The notes under the pieces are model-generated. The model ran no database searches. It saw only the letters and a list, made by a program, of their open reading frames with translations, and was not told the DNA's origin. Of a stretch of 64,000 nucleotides of DNA, positions 25,647 to 34,847 are shown one piece after another (the stretch's first letter is position 1; the number at the start of each line of letters is the position of its first letter). Both the position numbers and the translations under genes were made by a program. The stretch is taken from positions 39,315-103,314 of the forward strand of contig CAJXZG010000006.1 of NCBI GenBank assembly GCA_913063265.1, in the 5' to 3' direction. This DNA is from an uncultured Prolixibacteraceae bacterium. GTDB lineage: Bacteria; Bacteroidota; Bacteroidia; Bacteroidales; Prolixibacteraceae.

Positions 25647-26288
25647 ATGAGGTATAAATGTATAATATTCGATTGCGATGGTGTTTTGGTGGATAGCGAA
25701 GCTTTATCAGCAAAAGTATTTCGCGAGATGATTCTGGAGATGGGTTTTGAAATTGATTTTGACGTAGTCCTGAAACAGATTACGGGAACATCTATGGCTG
25801 ATAACCTGAATTTTTTTTCTGAATTTACAGGCAAAAAATTGCCTCCCGATTTTGAATCGAATTACAGAAAACGTTCGTTTAAAATTTTTAAAACTGATTT
25901 AAAAGCTATTGATGGGATTCATGAATTGATAAGATCTTTAAAAGTTCCGCTTGGAGTTGCATCCAGTGGCCCGCTCAACAAAATCAAATTAAATCTTACA
26001 ACAACAGGATTAATTGAAAATTTTGGAGACAACATTTTTAGTTGTTACGAAATAGGAGCTTGGAAACCTGACCCGGAAATTTATTTACACGCCGCAAAAA
26101 AATTAGGTTTTGCACCGAAAGAGTGCGCTGTAATTGAAGATAGTTTAACGGGTGTAAAAGCGGCAATAGCCGGTGGTTTTGATGTTTATGCTTTTACCGG
26201 CAATGAAAAATCAGATTTGTTTGAAAAACTGGGTGCGAGGATTTTCAGTAAAATGAGTGAGTTAAAGGAATTGCTGGATGTTGAATAA
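25647..26288 (+). CDS. HAD-superfamily hydrolase, beta-phosphoglucomutase-like
   Basis: A 213-residue subfamily I HAD protein with motif I FDCDGVLVDSEA (D9, D11), a helical cap, motif II VASSGP, motif III Lys in WKPDPEIY and motif IV IEDSLTGVKAA. These residues are those of phosphatases or phosphomutases acting on small sugar phosphates. It starts 44 bases after the lipoprotein operon on the same strand. The substrate cannot be assigned. Confidence 0.92.
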   Translation: MRYKCIIFDCDGVLVDSEALSAKVFREMILEMGFEIDFDVVLKQITGTSMADNLNFFSEFTGKKLPPDFESNYRKRSFKIFKTDLKAIDGIHELIRSLKVPLGVASSGPLNKIKLNLTTTGLIENFGDNIFSCYEIGAWKPDPEIYLHAAKKLGFAPKECAVIEDSLTGVKAAIAGGFDVYAFTGNEKSDLFEKLGARIFSKMSELKELLDVE

Positions 26289-26295
26289 AGTAGTT

Positions 26296-27126
26296 TTACA
26301 CTAAGCTGATGCCATCTGACTCAAATTTTATCAACCTTTTTTTATACAGATTTCCAATTGCCTTTTTGAAATTCTTTTTACTGATATTAAAAAGTGCTTT
26401 AATCATATCGGGCGATGTTTTATCAGAAACAGCCATAAAACCGTTGTTTTGTTTTAATTCATCAAGAATTTTTTGTGAAATGGCATCTACTTTTTCATAA
26501 CCCGGTTTTTCCAGCAGCAGGTCTATTTTTTCATCTTCCCGTATTTTGCTGATGTAACCTTCTATTTTTTGTCCCGGTTTTAAAGTTTGAAAAACCTGGT
26601 TTTTATACAGCATCCCCCAATGTTCGTTATTGACGATGGCTTTAAATCCCAGTTCTGTTTCTTCAACAATATGTAAATTTACTTTTTCTCCTTTTTCATA
26701 TTCCGGTGGAGTATTATCCAAAAATTTTTCAAGTTTTGCAGAGGCCGCAATCCTTTTCGTTAACATATCAACAAAAATGTACACAAGATAACTTTTACCT
26801 TCCATCATCGTTGCTTTTTGTTCACGAAACGGGACAAGCAAATCCTTAGGTAATCCCCAATCCAAAAAAGCTCCAAATTTACTTGTAGCAACTACATTTA
26901 GCAATGCAAAATCTCCGGCCATCGCTTTTGGTTTTTCTGTGGTTGCCACCAGTCTGTCCTCTGAATCGGAATAAACAAATACATCTGCCCATCCGGCATT
27001 TCTCACCTCTTCCGTAATAAATTTTTGAGGCATTAAAATTTCACCCAATTCCTGTCCATCGAGGTATAAACCATTATCTGTTTCCCTCACAACCTCAAGT
27101 GTATTTATTTTTCCGATTTCAACCAT
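26296..27126 (-). CDS. S1-like RNA-binding protein, CvfB/YitL family
   Basis: The 276-residue protein, with start at MVEIGKINTLEV (27126), has tandem S1-like OB domains. The sequence DFALLNVVATSKFGAFLDWGLPKDLLVPF is the family signature and is followed by MMEGKSYLVYIFVDMLTKRIAASAKL. A winged-helix domain closes the protein (KALFNISKKNFKKAIGNLYK). CvfB proteins bind RNA and influence expression of virulence or surface factors in Firmicutes; in Bacteroidota the role is not defined. The upstream eight residues in the longer frame are not conserved-looking. Confidence 0.92.
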   Translation of the reverse strand: MVEIGKINTLEVVRETDNGLYLDGQELGEILMPQKFITEEVRNAGWADVFVYSDSEDRLVATTEKPKAMAGDFALLNVVATSKFGAFLDWGLPKDLLVPFREQKATMMEGKSYLVYIFVDMLTKRIAASAKLEKFLDNTPPEYEKGEKVNLHIVEETELGFKAIVNNEHWGMLYKNQVFQTLKPGQKIEGYISKIREDEKIDLLLEKPGYEKVDAISQKILDELKQNNGFMAVSDKTSPDMIKALFNISKKNFKKAIGNLYKKRLIKFESDGISLV

Positions 27127-27158
27127 TTTGCAAATTATAAACTTTACCAAAAGCAGCG

Positions 27159-28100
27159 TTATTTGTTCAATTCCATTAATTTTTGAAATACATCATTCTG
27201 AACTTTAAATACAGTGCCGTGCCTGGTTCCTTCCAGGAAGCTGATTTGCTCAGATATATCCTCCCAACTTTTTAAATCTTTTGACCGAATTGCTCCCATC
27301 GAATGTTTTCTGTATTTATCAAAATATACTATCCAGTGGTCTTTTATTTTAATAACTGTAGGTCCTTCAGCCCAATAATTACCTGTTATTGGCTGAGTTG
27401 GTTTTGAATATTCAGAAGTAAGTTTTTTGCTTTTCGCTATCCTGATATTTTTTTGTGCAGGCTCTCTGGTTTCATCTTTCAGAAAAAGTATGTATTCATT
27501 TTTTACTTTTATCAATGTGCCGTCAATAACATTAAATCCTTTATCGTAAAAAAGTTTTGTTTTGCTAAAGCTCTCAAAATCTTTGGTGCTTACAAAATAC
27601 ATCCTATGGTTTCTGTCTCCGGCATTTTCGGTTTCAGGAAATCTTCCGGGAATTGTAGTTGACCAGAAAACAATATATTGTTTCGAATCTTCATCCCAAA
27701 ACACTTCCGGTGCCCAACAGTTTTGTGCTGTTTCTTCGTGTTCCATAACCGGAATATATTTTTGTTCCGACCAATTGATTAAATCCTCAGACCATGCATA
27801 GCCGATTCCTTTTTCATTCCAGCTTACTGTCCATACCATATGAAACTTTCCATCAGGTCCTGAAATGATGCATGGATCGCGCATTAGTTTATCGTTACCA
27901 ACCTGAGGTTTAAGGAAAGATTTATTATTGTTTAAAGCCTCCCATTCATAACCATCTCTGCTATATGATAAATGTAAGCCATCTTCACCATTTCCCATGA
28001 AATAGGAAAATAAATAAATTTCATCATTATCTTTTTGAGAGAAAGCGTTTGAGAAAATAATAAGAAAAATGAACGGAAGGATTAATCTTTGATTATTCAT
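27159..28100 (-). CDS. Secreted GH43-like five-bladed beta-propeller glycosidase
   Basis: With the start at MNNQRLILPF (28100) there is a signal peptide cleaved after NAFS and a 290-residue propeller domain. The blades include LHLSYSRDGYEWE, an RDP motif (LMRDPCII) and PDGKFHMVWTVSW. Further elements are QNCWAPEVFWDEDSKQYIVFWS and the YWAEGPTVIKIKDHWIVYFD segment, which supplies the likely acid Glu. The pattern fits GH43/GH117-like arabinosidases and xylosidases seen in Bacteroidota secretomes. The exact linkage is unknown. Confidence 0.82.
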   Translation of the reverse strand: MNNQRLILPFIFLIIFSNAFSQKDNDEIYLFSYFMGNGEDGLHLSYSRDGYEWEALNNNKSFLKPQVGNDKLMRDPCIISGPDGKFHMVWTVSWNEKGIGYAWSEDLINWSEQKYIPVMEHEETAQNCWAPEVFWDEDSKQYIVFWSTTIPGRFPETENAGDRNHRMYFVSTKDFESFSKTKLFYDKGFNVIDGTLIKVKNEYILFLKDETREPAQKNIRIAKSKKLTSEYSKPTQPITGNYWAEGPTVIKIKDHWIVYFDKYRKHSMGAIRSKDLKSWEDISEQISFLEGTRHGTVFKVQNDVFQKLMELNK

Positions 28101-28193
28101 AAAACTACTGAACAAAATTTTATTCAAAAATATTTGAAAGCCGGAGATGTACAATTGCTTCAATGTTTATACATGCGAATTATGAATCTTAAA

Positions 28194-28538
28194 TTAACCT
28201 CCGACTCTTTTTACTTTATAGCCTTCATTTGTGAGAAGTTCTGTCACCCTGTTGCAAAAATCTCCCTGTATAAGAATTTCACCATCTTTTACCGAACCTC
28301 CTACTCCACATTTTGATTTTAAAGTTTTACCAAGAGATTTCAAATCCTCATCAGCTCCAACAAAACCAGTTACCAATGTAACAGTTTTACCTTTTCTTTT
28401 TTTTCTGTCCAACTGAACTTTTAGATTTTGTTGTTGAGGAGGTAAAGTTTCCTGCTCCTCTTTGTTTTCCTTTTCGTAATTAAAATCAGGATTGGTGGAA
28501 AAAACCACTCCCAGTCTGTCTTTCCAGTCGTTTGCCAT
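28194..28538 (-). CDS. SUI1/eIF1-family translation factor (YciH-like)
   Basis: The 114-residue protein begins [15 protein letters not shown] and ends with the SUI1 domain: [39 protein letters not shown] and a final GYKVKRVGG. Bacterial YciH is thought to bind the small ribosomal subunit and to influence start-codon fidelity, especially under stress. The start at 28538 is two bases after the stop of the upstream membrane-protein gene; the longer frame to 28556 would overlap it. Confidence 0.93.
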   Translation of the reverse strand: MANDWKDRLGVVFSTNPDFNYEKENKEEQETLPPQQQNLKVQLDRKKRKGKTVTLVTGFVGADEDLKSLGKTLKSKCGVGGSVKDGEILIQGDFCNRVTELLTNEGYKVKRVGG

Positions 28539-28540
28539 TT

Positions 28541-28927
28541 TTAAACTCTTTGCCACAATACTATTAAACTACCCGTGATGTATGCTATTAACCACCAGAT
28601 GTACGCAAATCTTGAGTACAAAATTACTCGTTTTTTCAGAAGTTTATCCAATCCCAGTTTAAAATAGTTCTTCCAAATAATAAAAACATCTATCACCATG
28701 GTTAAGGTGGCAAGATAACCAATAAATCCATGTAAGGTAAAAGCACCTTTATCCGAACCAATAATCATTAATGAAATTGCAATTAAATCAAGAACCAGAC
28801 CTAATGACAGAAAAACCAGAATATAACTGGTAATTATTTTAAAACGCTGAATAGCAATTGTTGCGATTCCATAAAAAAGCAATGCGATGGTAATAATAAA
28901 AGCACCGTAAATAGCTAATGGATTCAT
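28541..28927 (-). CDS. Four-helix membrane protein of unknown function
   Basis: The 128-residue protein has four hydrophobic helices at about residues 5-25, 34-55, 66-86 and 105-125, with short positively charged loops ([15 protein letters not shown]). I do not recognise the family with confidence. It is transcribed with the SUI1-like gene, two bases away. Nothing upstream shares the strand, so it leads the operon. Confidence 0.75.
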   Translation of the reverse strand: MNPLAIYGAFIITIALLFYGIATIAIQRFKIITSYILVFLSLGLVLDLIAISLMIIGSDKGAFTLHGFIGYLATLTMVIDVFIIWKNYFKLGLDKLLKKRVILYSRFAYIWWLIAYITGSLIVLWQRV

Positions 28928-29139
28928 AATTCTATCTTTTAAACTAAAGTTTTATCATCAACTAAACTTTTGATAAGTTAAGACTATTTATTTGATTTAT
29001 TAGCCCATATTGATTTAAACATTAAATGTCTTTAAAATTTATCAATTTCTAAAATTATTTAAATATTTTGTTTCCTTTAAATTATTGTAAATAACATAGA
29101 TACTGAAGATTAAAAAACTAAACTGAATCATAAATATTT

Positions 29140-29170
29140 TTTGACTTTGTAAACCTGATTAGTACATTTG
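29140..29170 (+). promoter_or_regulatory. Bacteroidota promoter of the TIM-barrel isomerase gene
   Basis: TTTG (29140-29143), a 19-base spacer and TACATTTG (29163-29170) match the phylum consensus exactly. The ATG follows 20 bases after the -7 box. The remainder of the gap 28928-29139 is AT-rich without other features. Confidence 0.75.
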
Positions 29171-29190
29171 ACTAAACCAAATCAACAATT

Positions 29191-30138
29191 ATGATATCAA
29201 GACGTGATTCACTTAAAAAGTTAGCACTGGTAACAAGTGGTGCAGCATTATTACCCATTTCATCATTTGCCGGGAACAAACAAAAATCAGAAAGATTTTC
29301 CTACTGTTTGAACACCAGCACAATATCAGGGCAAAAAGTTGGATTCCTAAAAGAAATTGAAATTACTGCAGAAGCCGGCTATGATGGAATCGAGTTGTGG
29401 ATTCGTGATATTCAAAAATATGTTGATGAAGGAGGAAATTTGAAAGATCTGAAAAAGTACATTTCAGATTTGGGTTTGAAAGTCGAAAGTGCAATAGGTT
29501 TTGCTCCCTGGATGGTAGACGATGAAAAAGAAAGGGCCGCTGGAATTGAACAGCTAAAAAAAGAAATGGACATGATGGCTCAAATTGGTGGAACACGAAT
29601 TGCTGCTCCTCCTGCAGGACTATATGATAAAACCATTACAGATTTTTTTGAAATTGGGAAAAGATACAAAACCATACTTAAAATAGGTGATAAAACAGGA
29701 GTTACACCAAATCTTGAGTTCTGGGGAGCTTCAAAATCAGTTTATCATATTTCTCAGGCAATGTTTATTGCTACTGCAGCTAACCATCCAAAAGCATGTA
29801 TTTTACCCGATGTATATCACATGTTCAGGGGTGGAAGTGGATATGAAACTTTAAAATTAATTTCGGGAAGTGCGATAGAAGTATTTCATTTTAACGACTT
29901 TGTAGCCAATATTCCTCGTGAAAAACAAGTTGACAGCGACCGTGTTTATCCGGGAGATGGAGCTGCACCGTTCAATCAAATTATTCAGGATTTATATAAT
30001 GCAGGAGGGAAAAAGGTATTTTCTCTTGAACTTTTTAATAATGAATATTGGAAACAGGATGCCTTGGTAGTTGCTCGAACAGGTTTACAAAAGATGAAAA
30101 TGCTTGTTAAAGATGCTATGGCTGAAATCAAGAACTGA
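29191..30138 (+). CDS. Sugar phosphate isomerase/epimerase-family TIM-barrel protein with Tat-type signal
   Basis: The 315-residue protein opens with SRRDSLKKLALVTSGAALL, a twin-arginine-like signal, and continues into an AP-endonuclease-2/xylose-isomerase-like barrel. Visible elements are EAGYDGIELWIRD, TRIAAPPAGLYD, NLEFWGAS with a metal-ligand Glu, PDVYHMFRGG and a final SLELFNNEYW with another Glu. Such exported barrels act on sugars or keto-sugars in Bacteroidota. It has a strong promoter of its own and its 3' end overlaps the thioredoxin gene by 11 bases on the opposite strand. Confidence 0.9.
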   Translation: MISRRDSLKKLALVTSGAALLPISSFAGNKQKSERFSYCLNTSTISGQKVGFLKEIEITAEAGYDGIELWIRDIQKYVDEGGNLKDLKKYISDLGLKVESAIGFAPWMVDDEKERAAGIEQLKKEMDMMAQIGGTRIAAPPAGLYDKTITDFFEIGKRYKTILKIGDKTGVTPNLEFWGASKSVYHISQAMFIATAANHPKACILPDVYHMFRGGSGYETLKLISGSAIEVFHFNDFVANIPREKQVDSDRVYPGDGAAPFNQIIQDLYNAGGKKVFSLELFNNEYWKQDALVVARTGLQKMKMLVKDAMAEIKN

Positions 30139-30433
30139 TATGTTGGCGTAATACTTCTTTTAAGGCGGGTGCGGGTTGTAATCCTACCCCTTTCCATTGC
30201 ATTTCGCCATTTTTAAAAACAACTACAGTTGGAATACTTCTTATGTTATACTTTGTTGCTATGACCGGATTCCTGTCTACATTTACTTTTATAATTCTGA
30301 TATTCTCTTTTAATTCAGACTTTACCTCCTTTAAAATTGGTGACATTTGTTTACAGGGTTCACACCAATCTGCAAAAAAATCAACCAGCACCGGTCTGTT
30401 AGAATTTATAATATTTAAAAACCTTCCGTTCAT
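30128..30433 (-). CDS. Thioredoxin-family protein
   Basis: The 101-residue protein has the thioredoxin fold with active site DWCEPCKQM (C24, C27), cis-proline segment SIPTVVVFKNG and no signal peptide, so it is cytoplasmic. The WCEPC dipeptide differs from the canonical WCGPC and may shift its redox potential. Its ATG overlaps the stop of the upstream DUF6132 gene by four bases, making the pair a coupled operon. Its 3' end overlaps the convergent isomerase gene. Confidence 0.92.
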   Translation of the reverse strand: MNGRFLNIINSNRPVLVDFFADWCEPCKQMSPILKEVKSELKENIRIIKVNVDRNPVIATKYNIRSIPTVVVFKNGEMQWKGVGLQPAPALKEVLRQHISS

Positions 30434-30663
30434 CCTTCATTCTCCTTTTTCTTTTTATGTTTAACCAAAAAATCATCTATTAAATCTCCGATTAAATATC
30501 CCATGGCTGCCCCCCATAAGGTACTCCAGTACCAAACCGATCTAATAGCACAGGTACCGCTCTCACAACCAATAAATCGCCAGTACAGAAAACCGCCTGT
30601 TGCCCCGGCAACTAAAAAAAACAGTTGAATTCTTTTGAATTTTATAAACCTTTTTGCATCCAT
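30430..30663 (-). CDS. DUF6132-type small membrane protein
   Basis: The 77-residue protein has two membrane helices joined by a loop with GCESGTCAI, whose Cys pair is characteristic of the DUF6132/YtxH-like family of Bacteroidota, often found next to thioredoxins and rhodanese-like proteins. The second helix WSTLWGAAMGYLIGDLI precedes a lysine-rich tail. The direct link to the thioredoxin gene (4-base overlap) suggests that its two Cys are kept reduced or exchanged by that thioredoxin; this is inference. Confidence 0.8.
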   Translation of the reverse strand: MDAKRFIKFKRIQLFFLVAGATGGFLYWRFIGCESGTCAIRSVWYWSTLWGAAMGYLIGDLIDDFLVKHKKKKENEG

Positions 30664-30791
30664 TACAAAAAAAGAAACAATAAAAAGAGCTTAAAGGTTT
30701 TTTAATCTTTATTGAAAAAAATTATGAAGAATAGATAAAATTGAAATAAGGGATATGCAGAACATCTTTGATTCAAATTGTATGGTTACTG

Positions 30792-30835
30792 AAAAACAAA
30801 AAAGGCAGAAATCAATTTATCCGTTTTCCGCCTTT
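30792..30835 (-). terminator. Terminator of the GH5-like gene
   Basis: On the minus strand AAAGGC (30830-30835) with inner GAAAA pairs with GCCTTT (30801-30806), and the stem runs into TTTTTTGTTTTTC. It lies 22 bases after the stop codon at 30857. Confidence 0.75.
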
Positions 30836-30856
30836 AAATTAGCTGGATAGCCAAAA

Positions 30857-32323
30857 CTATTTAAGAATCCTCAAGGCAACCATTTCCTGAAATTCAGGCA
30901 TTTTTAATTCTGAAATTGTATTTTTCTTTTGTTTAAAAAATCCTTTTTGTAAAGTTCGTCCTGTATAAGGTGAAATAAACTCGTAATTATATTTTCCTTT
31001 AGGAAGATTTAATTTTACCATATCTGAGGCAACACCTGTAAATACCATCGCATATTGATATCCGGGTTGCGATATGGCCTGAACCTCAACACCCGGTGCA
31101 TGATAAACTGTATGAAAGTCAGGAGCCATTTTTACAAAATCAAATGAATTTATAAAATCAATCAAATAGGTAAGTTGCTTTCTCAAATTTGTGCTACCTC
31201 CACCAGGTGCGTTGTTCTCTCCCGTTCCATCTTCCTTACCTGTATAAAACGAATAATCGAGATTATTAAAAACAGCTCCACCTGCCATCATAAACTGCCA
31301 TGCCTGACGCAAATAAGTTGAATCTGAATTTCCTGCAAAACCAGACTCATCAAAACTAACCGGTCTGTTCCAGCCATAATTCATCCAAACTGTTTCGGGC
31401 CATGCATAGTGAAAATTAAGGATGGAAATATTTGGATCGACATCATCCAGGGAATGCTTAAAGTTGGTATAATTTTGTGCTATCAGGTGTTTTTTAGGAA
31501 GTAGTTTTTCGGTATCGACAATAGTTTGAGCCATTAGTTTTTGCCATTCAAGTGATTCGTCTGATGCCATCTCTGCCCACTTAAACCAGTCCCCTTGTCC
31601 GGGTCTTGGTTCCAGCGTACGTAAAACTCTCATCACTTTTTGTGGATCATCAGACCATGGTTCATTTTGTATTTCATAAAAAATATTTTCAAAATCATTT
31701 AGTTCTGTTACAATCTTTTCGACAAGATTCTTTTGATAACCGGTTAAAATACTGTTTGCTAAAGTATTTGATTTCTGACGTTCAAGATTTAATGGTATTT
31801 CGTTGATGTTATTCCCCGGATTAAAAGGATGCCTTTTCCAGCTATCATCACTGTATGTTGCGCAGAACAACGTTACTTCAACAATAATGTCATATTTATC
31901 GGCAAGCGATACAAACTCTTTTAATCTATTAAAGAAATCCTGATTCCATTCATTTAAATCAAGTTTTTTCTCACCTTTATAAAGCCCTTCCTCTTCAGTT
32001 CTTTTCCATGGTGTTAAAAAACTACCTGTTGCAGGAGCCAGTGTATTGTTTCCAATGCCAAAACTCCCTGGTATTTCCACATAAGAACCTACAAAAATTC
32101 TGGTGTAATTCATTCCTTCATTGTGCATGGTTTTTAAATACTTTTCAAAATCGAAATCAGTATTTATAACTGCACCATAATGTTCTGCCGAGGTAACCAA
32201 AACCATAGGTTCTCCTTTATATTGAAAATAATGTTTATTTTCAGGATGTAAGGTTATTGGCTGAGCCCCCAGTTTTATTACAAAAAATACAGAAACCAAA
32301 AGAATATATACAAATTTGTTCAT
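30857..32323 (-). CDS. Secreted GH5-like (beta/alpha)8 glycosidase
   Basis: A signal peptide (cleavage after KLGA) precedes a 468-residue protein. The N-terminal FQYKGEPMVLVTSAEHYGAV and the central FYEIQNEPWSDDP with candidate acid/base E221 show a clan GH-A barrel. PVSFDESGFAGN near residue 331 offers the nucleophile. A small C-terminal beta domain (KLNLPKGKYNYEFISPYTG) follows, as in DUF4038-type glycosidases. The substrate is unknown. A strong terminator follows and an inverted repeat lies in its 5' leader. Confidence 0.78.
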   Translation of the reverse strand: MNKFVYILLVSVFFVIKLGAQPITLHPENKHYFQYKGEPMVLVTSAEHYGAVINTDFDFEKYLKTMHNEGMNYTRIFVGSYVEIPGSFGIGNNTLAPATGSFLTPWKRTEEEGLYKGEKKLDLNEWNQDFFNRLKEFVSLADKYDIIVEVTLFCATYSDDSWKRHPFNPGNNINEIPLNLERQKSNTLANSILTGYQKNLVEKIVTELNDFENIFYEIQNEPWSDDPQKVMRVLRTLEPRPGQGDWFKWAEMASDESLEWQKLMAQTIVDTEKLLPKKHLIAQNYTNFKHSLDDVDPNISILNFHYAWPETVWMNYGWNRPVSFDESGFAGNSDSTYLRQAWQFMMAGGAVFNNLDYSFYTGKEDGTGENNAPGGGSTNLRKQLTYLIDFINSFDFVKMAPDFHTVYHAPGVEVQAISQPGYQYAMVFTGVASDMVKLNLPKGKYNYEFISPYTGRTLQKGFFKQKKNTISELKMPEFQEMVALRILK

Positions 32324-32361
32324 AGCACTTTGCTTTACTAATTTTATAAATTAACTACTAT

Positions 32362-32404
32362 AAAGTGAAAATTATATAAAGATTCACTTTTATAAACAAA
32401 TATA
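32362..32404 (-). promoter_or_regulatory. -7 box and inverted repeat upstream of the GH5-like gene
   Basis: The minus strand reads TATATTTG at 32397-32404, a TAnnTTTG match. Just downstream an 8-base inverted repeat, AAAGTGAA (32362-32369) and TTCACTTT (32383-32390), lies in the presumed leader. It could bind a repressor or form a leader hairpin. Confidence 0.4.
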
Positions 32405-32473
32405 ATCAATGTCTCATTTTAATGTCATTTGATTATTACTTTGTTTGACAAAAGACAAAATGAAAGAAAAATA

Positions 32474-32980
32474 ATGGGCAAAATAGAACTTTATAAAGGA
32501 GATATTACCGGATTGAAAACAGATGCCATTGTAAATGCAGCCAATACTAGTTTGCTTGGTGGTGGAGGTGTCGATGGTGCGATTCACAGAGCAGCAGGTA
32601 ATGAATTGTTGGAAGAGTGCCGCAAATTAAACGGGTGCAAAACCGGTGAGGCAAAAATTACAATGGCTTATCTGCTGCCGTCAAAATATGTTATTCACAC
32701 CGTTGGCCCAGTTTGGCAAGGCGGAAATTCAGGTGAGCCGGAAAAACTTGCTTCATGTTATCGAAATAGTTTGAATATTGCCGTGAATAAAAATGTTAAA
32801 ACCATAGCTTTCCCAAACATAAGTACAGGAGTTTATGGATATCCGAAAAATGAAGCAGCTCAAATTGCAATAAACGAAATATCGAAATTTCTTAAAAAGG
32901 AAAATAAAATTTCTAAAGTTATTTTCTGTGTTTTTGATGAAGAAAATTACGCGATTTATAAAAAACTTCTGAATACGTAA
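32474..32980 (+). CDS. Macro-domain protein, O-acetyl-ADP-ribose deacetylase-like
   Basis: The 168-residue protein is a single macro domain: [34 protein letters not shown] and [12 protein letters not shown]. These match the YmdB/MacroD group, in which the first Asn and the GGGVD Asp contact ADP-ribose. It hydrolyses ADP-ribose esters, and some homologues regulate RNase III. The start at [10 protein letters not shown] (32474) fits the family; the longer frame to 32429 does not. It is transcribed alone, divergent from the GH5-like gene. Confidence 0.95.
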   Translation: MGKIELYKGDITGLKTDAIVNAANTSLLGGGGVDGAIHRAAGNELLEECRKLNGCKTGEAKITMAYLLPSKYVIHTVGPVWQGGNSGEPEKLASCYRNSLNIAVNKNVKTIAFPNISTGVYGYPKNEAAQIAINEISKFLKKENKISKVIFCVFDEENYAIYKKLLNT

Positions 32981-33059
32981 ATCACCAGCCTCAATTAAGC
33001 AAATCGCACCTTTTTATCTGAATATTTTTGCTCACATCCAATATCTGACTGATTTTCAG

Positions 33060-33090
33060 TTGACTTTTATAAATTATTGCCATATATTTG
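33060..33090 (+). promoter_or_regulatory. Promoter of the sigma factor gene
   Basis: TTG (33060-33062), a 20-base spacer and TATATTTG (33083-33090) match the Bacteroidota consensus. The leader to the ATG at 33249 is about 150 bases, long enough for post-transcriptional control. No other structure is evident in 32981-33248. Confidence 0.55.
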
Positions 33091-33248
33091 TTCGGGTTTC
33101 AAATAAAGAGCATAAATGATATTTCTATTTTCCTTTTAATTTTTGGTTCGTCGCAGACCATTTTAAATCGAAATTACATTATCACCTATTTAAGTTAAAC
33201 TAAGGCCGGATTGTAGAAAAATAAGGGTTCAATTAAAATTATTTCTGC

Positions 33249-34121
33249 ATGAGACAACTTAAAATTACGCAGCAAATTACGCAGCGTACAGAACAATCTG
33301 CGGTTCGATATTTTCAGGATATCAACAAATACACGCTGATATCGCCGGAAGAAGAAGTAACTCTTTCGGCACGCATTAGAAATGGTGATAATGCAGCATT
33401 AGAAAAACTGGTAGTTTCGAATTTACGCTTTGTTGTTTCGGTAGCCAAACAATACCTAAACCAGGGACTTTCATTTTCTGACCTTATCAATCAGGGAAAT
33501 CTTGGTTTGGTGAAAGCCGCTAAAAAATTTGATGAAACACGTGGTTTCAAATTTATTTCATACGCCGTTTGGTGGATTCGTCAATCTATTATGGAGGCCC
33601 TTGCGGAACAAACAAGAATAGTCCGGCTTCCTTTAAACCGAATTTCATCTATCAATAAAGTATCCAAGGCCACTGCTCGTCTTGAACAGGAATTGGAACG
33701 TGAACCTTCAGAAGAGGAGATAGCACAATTCCTCGACTATACGGCTGACGAAGTTGAAAACCTGAATTTGATTAAAAGACGACAACTTTCTTTTGATAAA
33801 CCTTTGTCTTATAATGGGGAAAACGATTTTAGTTTATACGATGTTGTAAAAAATGAAAACTTCCCTACTCCTGATAATCAGTTGATGCATGAATCGATGA
33901 AAATTAATATTCAACGTGCCATTAGTAAATTATCAGAACGGGAGGCAGGAGTTTTAATCAAATACTTTGGTTTAAATAATTCTACTGCTTTATCGCTTTA
34001 CGATATTGCCAGAGAATATGGAACATCCAGTGAAAGAATCAGACAAATAAAAAACAATGCTTTGGAAAAATTGAGAAAAGTTTTAAAACACAGCATTCAT
34101 TTTGCAGAAGCATTCAATTAA
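33249..34121 (+). CDS. Divergent RpoD-type sigma-70 factor
   Basis: The 290-residue protein has regions 1.2 to 4.2 of a group 1/2 sigma factor of Bacteroidota. MRQLKITQQITQRTEQ starts it, region 2 has LRFVVSVAKQYLNQGLSFSDLINQGNLGL and GFKFISYAVWWIRQSI, and region 4.2 is YDIAREYGTSSERIRQIKNNALEKLR. Primary RpoD of the phylum usually carries SLPDLINEGNLGL in region 2 and LTRERVRQIKEKAIRRLR in region 4.2, so this copy, with extra substitutions in regions 3 and 4 and no R at the usual RERV positions, is likely a second, alternative RpoD paralogue. It has its own promoter and is monocistronic. Confidence 0.85.
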   Translation: MRQLKITQQITQRTEQSAVRYFQDINKYTLISPEEEVTLSARIRNGDNAALEKLVVSNLRFVVSVAKQYLNQGLSFSDLINQGNLGLVKAAKKFDETRGFKFISYAVWWIRQSIMEALAEQTRIVRLPLNRISSINKVSKATARLEQELEREPSEEEIAQFLDYTADEVENLNLIKRRQLSFDKPLSYNGENDFSLYDVVKNENFPTPDNQLMHESMKINIQRAISKLSEREAGVLIKYFGLNNSTALSLYDIAREYGTSSERIRQIKNNALEKLRKVLKHSIHFAEAFN

Positions 34122-34275
34122 TATTTCAATTTCAAATCAATTCTTATATTCCACTGTTCCAAAGAGATTTGATTAAACCGCTATAAAATTAATGTTGAAA
34201 AACGGCATTCAAATCATAATGCCTTTAAGAATCTTTCTCTACTTTTGTGCGTTTCAAAACAATAAAACTTCTGAA

Positions 34276-34845
34276 ATGAATAAAGACTTAAGTTGGCTAA
34301 AAGGTGGCTTGCTTTTGGGAATTGTGTTTCTGACCGCGATTTGGATGGTAAAACCAATTGGCGTTTCTACTCAGTTTGTAATTGTGGACGGTATAGTTTG
34401 GAAAATTTTTTCGAAAGAACTTATTCAACACAACCAAAATGCTGAACCTGAATATTCGAGCACAAATGCATACTTAAACAAAAACAATGGGAAATATGCT
34501 TCTGGTATTGCCAATCCTGTCAACTACGGATTTATCTTCGTTTTAAGCATGATTTTGGGAGGATTCTTATCCAGCCGATTTTCTAAGAAGAAAATACAAC
34601 AAAAAGATAAAATCAGCCCTAAAGTTTGGCGAGATAAATTTGGAGAAAATCATAACAAAAGACTTGTATATACATTCGTAGCAGGATTTCTGGTACTTTT
34701 TGGAGCCCGGCTTGCCGGTGGTTGTACAAGCGGACATATGATGAGTGGAATGATGCAAACATCAGTAAGTGGTTATTTGTTTGCCACCGGTGTTTTTGCC
34801 ACCGCCATTCCGATTGCAATTATCTTTTTTAAACCTAAAAAATAA
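34276..34845 (+). CDS. YeeE/YedE-family transporter subunit, first half
   Basis: The 189-residue protein (start at MNKDLSWLKGG, 34276) has an N-terminal helix, a long periplasmic loop and two or three further helices. The segment FGARLAGGCTSGHMMSGMMQ carries the conserved Cys of the sulfur-transport domain (PF04143). YeeE/YedE proteins import thiosulfate or related reduced sulfur. Here the fused double domain of E. coli YeeE is split into two genes, the second following two bases later. The longer frame to 34192 adds non-family residues. Confidence 0.85.
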   Translation: MNKDLSWLKGGLLLGIVFLTAIWMVKPIGVSTQFVIVDGIVWKIFSKELIQHNQNAEPEYSSTNAYLNKNNGKYASGIANPVNYGFIFVLSMILGGFLSSRFSKKKIQQKDKISPKVWRDKFGENHNKRLVYTFVAGFLVLFGARLAGGCTSGHMMSGMMQTSVSGYLFATGVFATAIPIAIIFFKPKK

Positions 34846-34847
34846 CC

